Of a DNA stretch of 45,108 bases, positions 9,548 to 17,744 are shown piece by piece. Position 1 is the first letter of the stretch. Each line of letters begins with the position of its first letter. Origin of the DNA: Saprospiraceae bacterium (GTDB lineage: Bacteria; Bacteroidota; Bacteroidia; Chitinophagales; Saprospiraceae); NCBI GenBank assembly GCA_020628475.1, contig JAHDFB010000023.1, forward strand, positions 1-45,108, given 5' to 3'. The position numbers were made by a program, and so were the translations under genes. The notes beneath the pieces were generated by a model that did not search any database, had not been told where the DNA came from, and was given only the letters and a program-made list of their open reading frames with translations.

Positions 9548-9584
9548 GAAATGTTAACAAATAAATGAACGGGAAATGTTAACA
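9548..9584. promoter_or_regulatory. tandem GAAATGTTAACA sites, candidate operator
   Basis: The 12-mer GAAATGTTAACA occurs at 9548-9559 and 9573-9584, start to start 25 bp. Each contains the perfect palindrome TGTTAACA. They lie upstream of the minus-strand OmpA-family gene (start 9493) and past the end of the dehydrogenase gene. Two palindromic sites two-and-a-half helical turns apart suggest regulator binding; no regulator is known. Confidence 0.4.
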
Positions 9585-9593
9585 TATAATATT

Positions 9594-9631
9594 CTGCTAT
9601 TTGTATTTATATAATTTTTAACAAATAGCAG
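9594..9631 (-). terminator. hairpin downstream of the FAD/Fe-S dehydrogenase gene
   Basis: CTGCTATTTGT (9594-9604) and ACAAATAGCAG (9621-9631) form a perfect 11-bp stem with a 16-nt AT-rich loop, 4 nt past the stop of the minus-strand gene. No clear T-run follows on that strand, so it could be an mRNA 3'-end stabiliser and not a classic terminator. Confidence 0.5.
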
Positions 9632-9634
9632 ACA

Positions 9635-12577
9635 TTATAAAATACACGCGTCATGAAGAATTTCTACAGGATGTAGCGCTTTTCGATCATATTTATCCGT
9701 GATTTGGTGTCGACAACTGGTCCCAGTAGCGGCGATCAGGTCTGTAGGATTGGATTTTTCAATAGCCGGAAAAAGGATAAGATTGGCGATTTTTTGACTG
9801 GATTCATAATGTTCTTTTTCGTATCCAAAAGAACCTGCCATACCACAACAACCCGAAGGTATGTATTGAACAGTATAAGCTTTGGGTAATTGCATCATCC
9901 AAATTGAATCTTCTTGATCGGAGAGGGCTTTTTGATGGCAATGCGCATGGAAAATTATTTGTTTTCGATCTTGAGTAAAAGCATCTTCCGTAATACGATG
10001 TGCACGAATTTCAATGGCTATAAATTCATCAATAAGATAGCTATGTTTGGCGATTTTACTTGCTGCAGATGACCATTTTTTGTCGACCAAACGAGGATAT
10101 TCATCCCGAAAACTCAAAATGCTGGATGGCTCAATCCCTATAAGCGGACAGTCTTCTGATATTAGATCTTTGAATATTTGCACATTGGCGGTGGCGTGTT
10201 TCTTGGCCTTATTCAACAAGCCTTTAGATAGGGCTGATCGTCCACTTTCGTGATGTTGAATCAATTGACAGTGATATCCTAGCTTACTTAGAAGCTGAAT
10301 GGCTTTGATACCGATATGTGTGTCATTATAGTTTGTAAACGCATCGCAAAATATATAGAGACTTTTTATTGGATTCGAAGGCTTCAGGAGTCGGTAGTTT
10401 TTAATATACCAGCTGCGCAATGATTGTTGCTGGATGATTGGGAGGTTTCTTTGGGGGCTTACGCCCAAAGTCTTTTTCAAAATGGATGATAGAAATCGAT
10501 TTTGTAGTAAAAAATTATATATCCGAGGCATATAACTACCGATTCGATTGAGATCATTGATATGTCCAAAAAGCTTTGCTCGCCAAGGTATTGAATTGGA
10601 TTTGTAGTATTGATACTGGAATTCTGCTTTTAAACTGGACATGTCAACATTGGAAGGGCATTCTGTTTTGCAGGCTTTACAAGAGAGACAAAGATCCATG
10701 ACTTCTTTTAACTCTTCTTGATCAAAGGGGTTTTTATTAGAGCTCGTACTCAATATTTCACGCAGAGCATTTGCTCTTGCTCGAGTCGTATCTTTTTCAT
10801 TTTTCGTGATATGAAAACTTGGACACATGGTTCCTTCAAAATGATGTGTTTTTCGACAATCTCCAGAACCATTGCACTGTTCAGCTGCTCTTAAGATACC
10901 TCCTTGATGGGAGAAATCGAGTATCGTTTCGATATTTGGTGAAGGAAGGGTATGGTCATATCGCAAAGAGCTATTCATAGGAGGTGCATCGACAATTTTA
11001 CCTGGGTTGAAAAGATGTTCAGGATCCCAAGTCGATTTAATCTGACGAAAAAGATTATAGTTTTCTTCACCGACCATCAATGGAATAAATGCTGCTCTAA
11101 CTCGACCGTCACCGTGTTCTCCACTCAGTGAACCTTTGTATTTTTTGACCAATTTGGCAGAGGCTAAACTGATGTCATAAAAAGCTTGCACATCATCAGG
11201 GTCTTTTAAATTAAGAATGGGTCTTAGATGCAATTCTCCTGCTCCTGCATGCGCATAATAGACGGATTTTTGACCGAACGACTGCATGATTTGTGTAAAT
11301 TCTTCGATATACTCTGGAAGATCTGCTAAGTCAACAGCGGTATCTTCGATACAGGCAACCGTTTTTTTATCTCCAGGAATATTCGCTAATAGGCCGAGTC
11401 CCGCACTCCGTAATTTCCAAATTTTATTGGTTTCTGCGCCATAAATAACAGGACAAGCAAAGGAAAGATCTTCCTTTCGAAGTTCTTCTATAAATTGATT
11501 CGATCTTGATTGAATTGCTGCTTTTGTTTCGCCTCGAAATTCAACGGTTAAAATGGCTTTTGGATCCCCCTCTACGAAAAAACGATTTTTTCGTTGTTCT
11601 GCATTTTCTTTTGTACAATCCAGTATGATTTTATCCATTAATTCGCAGGCGGATGGATTGAATTCCATGGCGATTTTGGTCGCTTTCAAGCTTTGATCAA
11701 TGCTATCAAAATGAGCTGCTACCACTAGTACTTCCTGAGGAGGTAGTGGATCAACATGCAATTTTATTTCTGTGGTAAATGCTAACGTACCTTCTGATCC
11801 ACAAAGTAGCTTACATAGATTCAGTGGAGCTTCACATTGATTTAAATAAGGTTCAGATGCAAGAAGAATGTCTAAGGCATACCCCGTGTTTCTTCGGTGA
11901 ATCGAATCTTTTGGAAATTGATTCTGGATGTTTTTTTGATGTACTTCATTGGAGAGAATAGCATCTATTTCACGGTAGATTTTTCCTTCCAAGGTGCTTA
12001 AGGCTTTCTTCTCTGCCAATATATTGGTATCAATGGCATCGAATGTCACGATCGATCCATCTGACAAGATGGTTTTTAAAGCAAGTACATGGTCCCGTGT
12101 GGAACCGTACTGAATAGAAGTCGTTCCACAGGAATTGTTTCCAACCATTCCACCGATCGTGGCTCGGTTGGCCGTCGAAGTGATCGGGCTGAAAAAGAAA
12201 CCGAAAGGCTTCAAAAATTGATTAAGCTGATCCCGTACCACTCCAGGTTGAACGCGTACCCATTGTTCTTCTTGATTAAATTCTAGGATTTCGTTGAAGT
12301 GTTTGGAAATATCCACTACAATACCATTTCCCACACATTGACCAGCTAAAGAAGTGCCTCCAGCTCTCGGGATGATTGATAAGCTATGTTTCTTTGTAAA
12401 GGCTATGATTTTTCGTAGGTCTGCATCGTTTTTTGGAATGCAAACAGCTATTGGTTTTTCACGATAAACAGAGGCATCTGTGGCATATATGATTTTAGAC
12501 AAGGGATCAATGTGACACTGACCATCTAAGGATTCATGAAGTTGATGAAACCATTTAGAATCTACCTCTTTTTCCAT
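9635..12577 (-). CDS. FAD-linked oxidase / Fe-S protein, YdiJ-type 2-hydroxyacid dehydrogenase
   Basis: 980-aa single-chain oxidoreductase. The N-terminus has a PCMH-type FAD-binding domain (about 45-215) with PRAGGTSLAGQ at 70-80, followed by an FAD-oxidase C domain with the HAGAGELHLRP and GSLSGEHGDGR segments that contact flavin. A 4Fe-4S motif CLSCKACKTECP is at 630-641. The C-terminus carries a heterodisulfide-reductase-type CCG domain (SGCCGMAGSFGYE near 909, HCHQKAL before it). This order and length match E. coli YdiJ and other D-lactate / D-2-hydroxyglutarate dehydrogenases, which oxidise 2-hydroxyacids and pass electrons to the quinone pool or a carrier. The exact substrate cannot be told. 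It is transcribed alone or with the upstream flavin reductase, 89 nt away. Confidence 0.88.
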   Translation of the reverse strand: MEKEVDSKWFHQLHESLDGQCHIDPLSKIIYATDASVYREKPIAVCIPKNDADLRKIIAFTKKHSLSIIPRAGGTSLAGQCVGNGIVVDISKHFNEILEFNQEEQWVRVQPGVVRDQLNQFLKPFGFFFSPITSTANRATIGGMVGNNSCGTTSIQYGSTRDHVLALKTILSDGSIVTFDAIDTNILAEKKALSTLEGKIYREIDAILSNEVHQKNIQNQFPKDSIHRRNTGYALDILLASEPYLNQCEAPLNLCKLLCGSEGTLAFTTEIKLHVDPLPPQEVLVVAAHFDSIDQSLKATKIAMEFNPSACELMDKIILDCTKENAEQRKNRFFVEGDPKAILTVEFRGETKAAIQSRSNQFIEELRKEDLSFACPVIYGAETNKIWKLRSAGLGLLANIPGDKKTVACIEDTAVDLADLPEYIEEFTQIMQSFGQKSVYYAHAGAGELHLRPILNLKDPDDVQAFYDISLASAKLVKKYKGSLSGEHGDGRVRAAFIPLMVGEENYNLFRQIKSTWDPEHLFNPGKIVDAPPMNSSLRYDHTLPSPNIETILDFSHQGGILRAAEQCNGSGDCRKTHHFEGTMCPSFHITKNEKDTTRARANALREILSTSSNKNPFDQEELKEVMDLCLSCKACKTECPSNVDMSSLKAEFQYQYYKSNSIPWRAKLFGHINDLNRIGSYMPRIYNFLLQNRFLSSILKKTLGVSPQRNLPIIQQQSLRSWYIKNYRLLKPSNPIKSLYIFCDAFTNYNDTHIGIKAIQLLSKLGYHCQLIQHHESGRSALSKGLLNKAKKHATANVQIFKDLISEDCPLIGIEPSSILSFRDEYPRLVDKKWSSAASKIAKHSYLIDEFIAIEIRAHRITEDAFTQDRKQIIFHAHCHQKALSDQEDSIWMMQLPKAYTVQYIPSGCCGMAGSFGYEKEHYESSQKIANLILFPAIEKSNPTDLIAATGTSCRHQITDKYDRKALHPVEILHDACIL

Positions 12578-12666
12578 AGTTTAAAAGTATAGAAAATTTG
12601 ATCCTTATAAATAAGCTTTGAAAAAAATCTGCCCTGTTTCTTTACTTGGATGCACAGATGATACGA

Positions 12667-13173
12667 TTAAATCAATTCTAAAGCAGCTTCTAATAGTTCG
12701 AGATCGGGCCCTTCCAATTTGCCAGCATCGTTGAGATAAATGGTGTTTTTATACAGGGATACAGTGGTTATTATTTGGGCTTCTAAAGCTTGAAGGGACC
12801 ACACAAGGGACTGTAGGGCTTTTTCACCTCTTGGTGGATGAGGTGTATAGCTGATCACCATTGTTTTTTTGGCATGAAGCTCGCCACTTTCTGTTATCCA
12901 TTCCAAGGCATTTTTTAATACGGCCGGCATAGAATGAATATACTCTGGGGTGCAAATAATGATTCCATCGCAATGTTCTACGAGTTCTTTCCATTGCACT
13001 ACAGAGGATGATTTCTCATGTTGAATAGAATGGGGGACTGTAAATAATGGTAATTCGAAATGCAACTGTGTTTGAATAAAATGATGTCGATCGGATAATT
13101 GAGTTAAGTTTTGCAATAACTTTATGTTGGAAGATCCTTTCCGATTTGATCCGGAGATACAGAGAATATTCAT
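12667..13173 (-). CDS. NADPH-dependent FMN reductase family protein
   Basis: 168-aa flavodoxin-fold protein. The N-terminal SGSNRKGSSN segment (8-17) is the phosphate-binding loop for FMN. TPEYIHSMPAVLKNALEWI (about 79-97) is the family signature around the isoalloxazine ring. Members (SsuE/ChrR/azoreductase-like) reduce FMN or quinones with NAD(P)H in the cytoplasm. It is divergent from the Crp-like regulator gene at 13279 with 105 nt between, and has a good TATGTTTG -7 box. The physiological substrate is not evident. Confidence 0.85.
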   Translation of the reverse strand: MNILCISGSNRKGSSNIKLLQNLTQLSDRHHFIQTQLHFELPLFTVPHSIQHEKSSSVVQWKELVEHCDGIIICTPEYIHSMPAVLKNALEWITESGELHAKKTMVISYTPHPPRGEKALQSLVWSLQALEAQIITTVSLYKNTIYLNDAGKLEGPDLELLEAALELI

Positions 13174-13189
13174 TTCAATATATTTGCGT

Positions 13190-13197
13190 CAAACATA
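13190..13197 (-). promoter_or_regulatory. -7 box (TATGTTTG) of the FMN reductase gene
   Basis: On the minus strand TATGTTTG matches TAnnTTTG, with the start codon about 17 nt downstream. A TTG lies 24 nt further upstream (13222-13224), a little far for a -33 element. On the opposite strand TATATTTG (13179-13186) also fits and could serve the divergent Crp-like gene. Confidence 0.5.
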
Positions 13198-13278
13198 CAT
13201 CTGCTAAGATGGCCTCGCGTCCAAAGATATAGGCAATTATCAAACTCTGGATGTATTTTATGATTTTAAAAGTCCAAT

Positions 13279-13842
13279 ATGCATTCAATTTTATCTTTTT
13301 TGAATCCTGATCTTCCAGAGGATAAGATACTATTGGAAGATTTTAACTCGAAGATTCAATTTAAAAGCTTTCAAAAAGGGCGTTTATTATATCGCCCAGG
13401 AAGTAGATGTAATCATTTGTATTTTGTGCAGAAAGGATTGGTGCGAGCATCCTATTTTAAGAAAGGGAAGGATGTAAGTTGTCATTTTACCAAGGAAGGG
13501 CAGGTATGTACTGCGATCGATGCATTTTTTCAACGGACTCCTACTCAATATCAATTAGAATTTCTAGAGGATAGCGATCTAGTAGAAATTAGTTATTCAG
13601 ATTTACATGAATTGTTTGAGCGTTATCCAAAATTCAATAATTACGGTCGAGAATTGATGATTCAGGAATATGGCATATTAGTGGAGCGGCTTAATCATTT
13701 ACAGTTTTATACAGCGAAAGAACGATATGCTTTTTTTATGGAAGAGCACCGAGATTTATTTCAACGTGTTTCATTGGGTCATATCGCTTCTTATTTAGGC
13801 ATATCTCAAGAAACATTAAGTCGAATACGAAATAATCAGTAG
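13279..13842 (+). CDS. Crp/Fnr-family transcriptional regulator
   Basis: 187-aa regulator. Residues about 25-120 form a cyclic-nucleotide-binding beta-roll (KGRLLYRPGSRCNHLYFVQKG...CHFTKEG split across the fold). The end has a short helix-turn-helix, with GHIASYLGISQETLSRIR as the recognition region (about 167-184). No Cys cluster for an Fe-S centre is present, so it is not a classic FNR; the ligand is unknown. It lies between two flavodoxin-fold oxidoreductase genes, one divergent and one 74 nt downstream on the same strand. By inference it may control one or both. Confidence 0.88.
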   Translation: MHSILSFLNPDLPEDKILLEDFNSKIQFKSFQKGRLLYRPGSRCNHLYFVQKGLVRASYFKKGKDVSCHFTKEGQVCTAIDAFFQRTPTQYQLEFLEDSDLVEISYSDLHELFERYPKFNNYGRELMIQEYGILVERLNHLQFYTAKERYAFFMEEHRDLFQRVSLGHIASYLGISQETLSRIRNNQ

Positions 13843-13916
13843 GCCTTTTCATTTTTTGATAATTGTCAAAAGTAATTTCATGTGCTGTCTAGAACTTTGT
13901 TTCAAAAGGAAGATAC

Positions 13917-14498
13917 ATGAAGAAAATTGTAGTCATATTAGGACACCCCGATTCAGAGAGCTTTAATCAAGCCTTATTTGATCAATATGTGCAGCATTTA
14001 GATAGCACAAAAACCCAATGTGAAACCATCGAAATTAGACAATTGCAATTTGATCCAAATTTGAAATATGGTTATCGCAAGCGAATGGAACTAGAACCTG
14101 ATTTACTCGAAGCACAAAGAAAATTGAAATGGGCGGATCATTTAGTTTTTATTTTTCCATTATGGTGGGGCTCGGTTCCTGCCATTATGAAAGGATTTTT
14201 TGATCGAGTATTATTACCGGGTTATGCCTTCAAGAAACGCGAAGACTCTGTTTGGTGGGATAAATATTTTAAGGGAAAATCAGCTCGAATGATTGTCAGT
14301 ATGGATCAACCTGCTTGGTATTTTAGATGGGTTTATCATCGACCTGTATATCACGCTTTGAAGCAAATGACCTTACAGTTTATCGGTGTCAAAAAAGTTC
14401 AATATCAAACGGTAGGAATCGTTAGAAATTCTACAAAACAGCAACGAGATTCATGGCTGCAGGCGGTGAAACGATCTGCTGAAAAGGATTCGAGATGA
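13917..14498 (+). CDS. NAD(P)H-dependent flavodoxin-fold oxidoreductase (NQO/KefF/MdaB-like)
   Basis: 193-aa flavodoxin-like protein. LGHPDSESFNQALF (8-21) is the FMN phosphate loop of the NAD(P)H:quinone oxidoreductase family. LVFIFPLWWGSVPAIMKGFF (about 78-97) with the following DRVLLPGYAFK is the family signature. Members carry out two-electron reduction of quinones or guard KefB/C channels. It follows the Crp-like gene by 74 nt and is probably co-transcribed or controlled by it. A GA-rich segment AAAGGAAG just before the start could act as a weak ribosome binding site. Confidence 0.87.
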   Translation: MKKIVVILGHPDSESFNQALFDQYVQHLDSTKTQCETIEIRQLQFDPNLKYGYRKRMELEPDLLEAQRKLKWADHLVFIFPLWWGSVPAIMKGFFDRVLLPGYAFKKREDSVWWDKYFKGKSARMIVSMDQPAWYFRWVYHRPVYHALKQMTLQFIGVKKVQYQTVGIVRNSTKQQRDSWLQAVKRSAEKDSR

Positions 14499-14533
14499 GC
14501 TAAAATATTTTTTTAATTTTTTTCTAAAAATAT

Positions 14534-14563
14534 TTGGCTTAAATTGAAAGAAGTATATATTTG
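14534..14563 (+). promoter_or_regulatory. promoter of tRNA-Val (TTG-N19-TATATTTG)
   Basis: TTG at 14534-14536, a 19-nt spacer, then TATATTTG at 14556-14563: an exact match to the Bacteroidota sigma-ABfr promoter (TTG-N19-TAnnTTTG). The tRNA begins 20 nt after the -7 box. Confidence 0.82.
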
Positions 14564-14582
14564 CGCTCCCAAACAGTTAATC

Positions 14583-14657
14583 GGGCGATTAGCTCAGCTG
14601 GTTCAGAGCACTTGGTTTACACCCAAGGGGTCACAAGTTCGAATCTTGTATCGCCCA
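14583..14657 (+). tRNA. tRNA-Val (TAC)
   Basis: Complete 75-nt cloverleaf. Acceptor GGGCGAT pairs with ATCGCCC plus discriminator A; D arm AGCTCAGCTGGTTCAGAGC; anticodon arm CTTGG-TTTACAC-CCAAG with anticodon TAC (Val); T arm ACAAGTTCGAATCTTGT. CCA is not encoded. It sits between an exact promoter and a strong terminator, so it is a single-gene unit. Confidence 0.96.
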
Positions 14658-14660
14658 CAA

Positions 14661-14695
14661 AAAGAGTCTTTCTTATCAGATTGACTCTTTTTTTT
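14661..14695 (+). terminator. rho-independent terminator of tRNA-Val
   Basis: AAAGAGTC (14661-14668) pairs with GACTCTTT (14683-14690), loop of 14 nt, followed by a run of T to 14695. It starts 3 nt after the tRNA. The stop codon of the convergent sbcC gene (14694) overlaps the T-run. Confidence 0.88.
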
Positions 14696-17600
14696 ATGCT
14701 TGTACGATTTCTAACTTACTGTATCCTTGCGCATTCTTTTGAACTTTAATCTGGGTATGTATACGTTCTTTTAATGATGCTACATGGGAAATAATTCCAA
14801 TTCTCTTACCGCTATCATGCTGCAGTTTTTCAAGGGTGCTCATCGCTACGTCCAAGGTTTCGTGATCCAAGGTGCCAAATCCTTCATCTATAAATAAGGA
14901 CTCAAGTCGAACCTTTTGAGAGGCAAAATCACTTAGACTTAATGCCAGTGCCAAAGAAATTAGAAAGCTTTCTCCACCGCTTAAAGTTCGAACTGCTCGT
15001 TCCGTATCTCCTTGATATTTATCAATAACAATAAGATCGTCTTCATCTGGTCTGAATGACAGGAAGTATCGATCGGTCAGACTTTCAAGTCTGGCATTCG
15101 CACCGATTAATAAGTGAATGAGCGTTAAATCTTGTGCATAGTTTGAAAATTTCTTTCCTTTTGCATCTCCAATCAACTGATTGAGTAGAATCCAGCTTTT
15201 GTTTTCTTGTTCCAGTTGATCAAATTCTTTTTGCATGGACTGTTTACGCAGCCTTTCTTTTTGATTGGTATCCAATTGATTTTGGATCGCACCTTGCTCA
15301 TTTTGCAGCGTTGATAAACTTCCTTGATGATTTTCTTTTTGAATTCGAAGTACATTAGAATCAAGCTGATCGATTTCCTTTAGACTATTGGACGAAGAGG
15401 CATTTGCTAGTTTTTCTAATTCCTGTCGCAGTTTATCATTTTCTTCCGTTAAGGTTTTAATTTCCGTTTCTATGTGTTGAATATTTTCAATGGTTTTGGA
15501 AATGCGGTTGAATTGTTCAATAGGTAATAATAATTGACGACAAGATTCGGGAGTGGTTAATTGATAGTTGTTCTGTAATGGTTTCAACTGTCTTCGAAGT
15601 TCCTCTATTTTGGTTTTTAGTTGCTGTTTTTCTACTTCGTTTTCCTGTTGATTTTTAATTAATTGTTCGATGGTTTCATGAGCGCGTGTAAATTGATTCT
15701 GTAGAAGATTGGTCTGCTCCGTAACATCAGAACCTTTGAATCGTTGAAGTCGCGCCTCCTCTTTTAACTGATAGTTTCGTGTGACTTCAGAAAGTGAGAT
15801 AAACTCTTCTCTTTGCTGATGTAAAAATCGATTCTCTTCGATACTTTCCAATTGTTGTTTAAGCTTCTTGGATTCCTCTTCTTGCTGGTGTATCCAAGCT
15901 GACCAACCTTCATCCGCTATATTTAGGATCCAAGGATGTTGCTTGGTTTTTAATATTCTTTGCGCTTCATGTTCTTTCCATTCCTGTGTATCTTTTTCAA
16001 TTTGGGTTTGGATAATATGAAGGGAACTTTCAAATTGAAGTTGATTGGTTTGCGCCTGAGTCAAAGCGGATTGATTTTTTTTAAGTGTGTTTTGCAAGGC
16101 ATCTATTTCTAAGCTGAGTAATCCAATTTCAGCCAGTTTTTTATGTTCTGCATAAGGATGATCAAGAGAACCACATAAAGGGCAAGGTTCGCCATCTTTT
16201 AATAAAGATCGGTATTGTTCTAAGCTGGCTTCATTTTTAGCTTTTTCAAGAATTTCTTGCTTTTCCAGAATAGTACTTTGCAACCGGCCTTCTTCTTCTT
16301 TAAGTAGATTCCATTGATCTTTCGACGCTGTAATCTGTTTAACAACTTGTTCCGATTTTAGACGTTCTTCTTTGATTTGATTTCGAAAATTTTCGGAGCG
16401 CTCATAGATTCGAATGTAATCAGATACGATTGATTTTTTTTCTTGTTTTTCTGTCCACGCCTGTTGGATATCAGTTTGTCTTAATCCCTGCGTATTAGGT
16501 AACAATTTGATTCGATCGTCAATGATTTGAATGGCTTCTTGAGCGGGTATTTTTGCGGATAATTTACGGGCAATACTAAATGGGGCTTCAGAGCAAGACG
16601 TGTGAATTCTATGGCGTAACTGCTGGCCTTGAGCTTTTAGTTGATGAAGCTGTGTGTCAAATTCTATGATTTCTTTTTCGAAATCATGCATTTTACGGTA
16701 GAAGTTGGATGCAGATACCTCCGATTGAACCAAGTTTTGTAGTGCTTCAATCTGTGCACTTTTTTGTTCTTTCGTGGTCTTTAAATCCAGCATACTCTGT
16801 TGAATTTCTTTGTCCAATCTTCGTTCTAATAGATGGCTGCTTTCCAATTCTTGGATATAGTTTTCAAAGCGTTTTGCTTCTTGATGGGCTGACATTTTCT
16901 GAAGATCTGCCTTGGATTGTTCCTTGAGATTATTCCAGCTATCAGACTTTTCTTTAATAAGGCTTTCGCGCTGTGCAATTTGGCTTTGCAGATTAGCGAA
17001 TTGTAAAAGCGATTCAATTCTTGTAATTTCTTGTTCGTGACGATCAATAGTATGCTTGAATTCCTCAATTGCCTTTTCTTTTTCAAGCACTTTCTCCTCT
17101 TCCATGACTGGGATCATGTCCATACGAGACCGCAAGGAATCGATGGCCATTTTTTTGTCCTTCGTTTTTTCAAAGGCCGATTTTCCGATGGATCGGTAGA
17201 TGTGCGTGCCTGTTATTTCTTCCAATAATCGAGAGCGTTCATCTTTATTAGCTTTGAGAAATTTGGAAAATTCACCTTGGGAAAGTAGTATGGATTTAAG
17301 AAATTGATCATAACTCAAACCGATAATTTCAGTGTTTCTAGCAGGAATGTCACTTTTCTTTAAACCTTCACTTTTTCCTTCTGGTAAGTGTACGAGATCC
17401 ATATCATAATCCCTATAGTTTCCATTTCTGTTCTTCGATATGGACCATTTACTCAGGTATCGATTATTTTGAGAAGTGTATTCTACCTCGGCCCAGGCTT
17501 CATCCGTAAAATGCGTGACGACAGAGCCCATTTTTTCAATGGTCGTTTTACTGATTTTACCAAGACGAGGAACATAGTTAAACAAGGCTAATGTGATCAC

Positions 17601-17744
17601 GTCTAGTATCGTTGATTTGCCTGATCCTGTCGGACCGGTGATAGCAAACAAGCCAGCATCAGCGATGACACCCTCGTCAAAGGAGATGCTGTGTTCCCCT
17701 TTTAAGCTATTGATATTGTAAAAACGTATTTTTTCTAATCGCAT
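14694..17744 (-). CDS. sbcC: SbcC-type nuclease ATPase subunit
   Basis: 1016-aa SMC/Rad50-like ATPase, partner of SbcD in the Mre11-Rad50-type complex that opens DNA hairpins and trims blocked ends. Walker A GPTGSGKS is at 37-44. Two long coiled-coil arms flank a zinc hook CPLC at 521-524, which joins two molecules. The ABC signature LSGGES starts at 921 and Walker B SLFIDEGFGTLD follows at about 949-960 with catalytic Glu. The LSQGEFSKFL segment is typical of the family. Length fits full-size SbcC. Its start overlaps the 3' end of sbcD by 10 nt, indicating translational coupling. Confidence 0.95.
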   Translation of the reverse strand: MRLEKIRFYNINSLKGEHSISFDEGVIADAGLFAITGPTGSGKSTILDVITLALFNYVPRLGKISKTTIEKMGSVVTHFTDEAWAEVEYTSQNNRYLSKWSISKNRNGNYRDYDMDLVHLPEGKSEGLKKSDIPARNTEIIGLSYDQFLKSILLSQGEFSKFLKANKDERSRLLEEITGTHIYRSIGKSAFEKTKDKKMAIDSLRSRMDMIPVMEEEKVLEKEKAIEEFKHTIDRHEQEITRIESLLQFANLQSQIAQRESLIKEKSDSWNNLKEQSKADLQKMSAHQEAKRFENYIQELESSHLLERRLDKEIQQSMLDLKTTKEQKSAQIEALQNLVQSEVSASNFYRKMHDFEKEIIEFDTQLHQLKAQGQQLRHRIHTSCSEAPFSIARKLSAKIPAQEAIQIIDDRIKLLPNTQGLRQTDIQQAWTEKQEKKSIVSDYIRIYERSENFRNQIKEERLKSEQVVKQITASKDQWNLLKEEEGRLQSTILEKQEILEKAKNEASLEQYRSLLKDGEPCPLCGSLDHPYAEHKKLAEIGLLSLEIDALQNTLKKNQSALTQAQTNQLQFESSLHIIQTQIEKDTQEWKEHEAQRILKTKQHPWILNIADEGWSAWIHQQEEESKKLKQQLESIEENRFLHQQREEFISLSEVTRNYQLKEEARLQRFKGSDVTEQTNLLQNQFTRAHETIEQLIKNQQENEVEKQQLKTKIEELRRQLKPLQNNYQLTTPESCRQLLLPIEQFNRISKTIENIQHIETEIKTLTEENDKLRQELEKLANASSSNSLKEIDQLDSNVLRIQKENHQGSLSTLQNEQGAIQNQLDTNQKERLRKQSMQKEFDQLEQENKSWILLNQLIGDAKGKKFSNYAQDLTLIHLLIGANARLESLTDRYFLSFRPDEDDLIVIDKYQGDTERAVRTLSGGESFLISLALALSLSDFASQKVRLESLFIDEGFGTLDHETLDVAMSTLEKLQHDSGKRIGIISHVASLKERIHTQIKVQKNAQGYSKLEIVQA

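Noticed and set aside
10453-10480. GGGGCTTACGCCCAAAG shared with about 21211-21227
   Set aside because: Both copies are inside unrelated coding genes, on opposite coding strands; a 17-base match is near what chance allows and no function follows.
14561-14749. 62-codon frame across tRNA-Val and its terminator
   Set aside because: It overlaps a complete tRNA cloverleaf and its terminator; not a protein gene.
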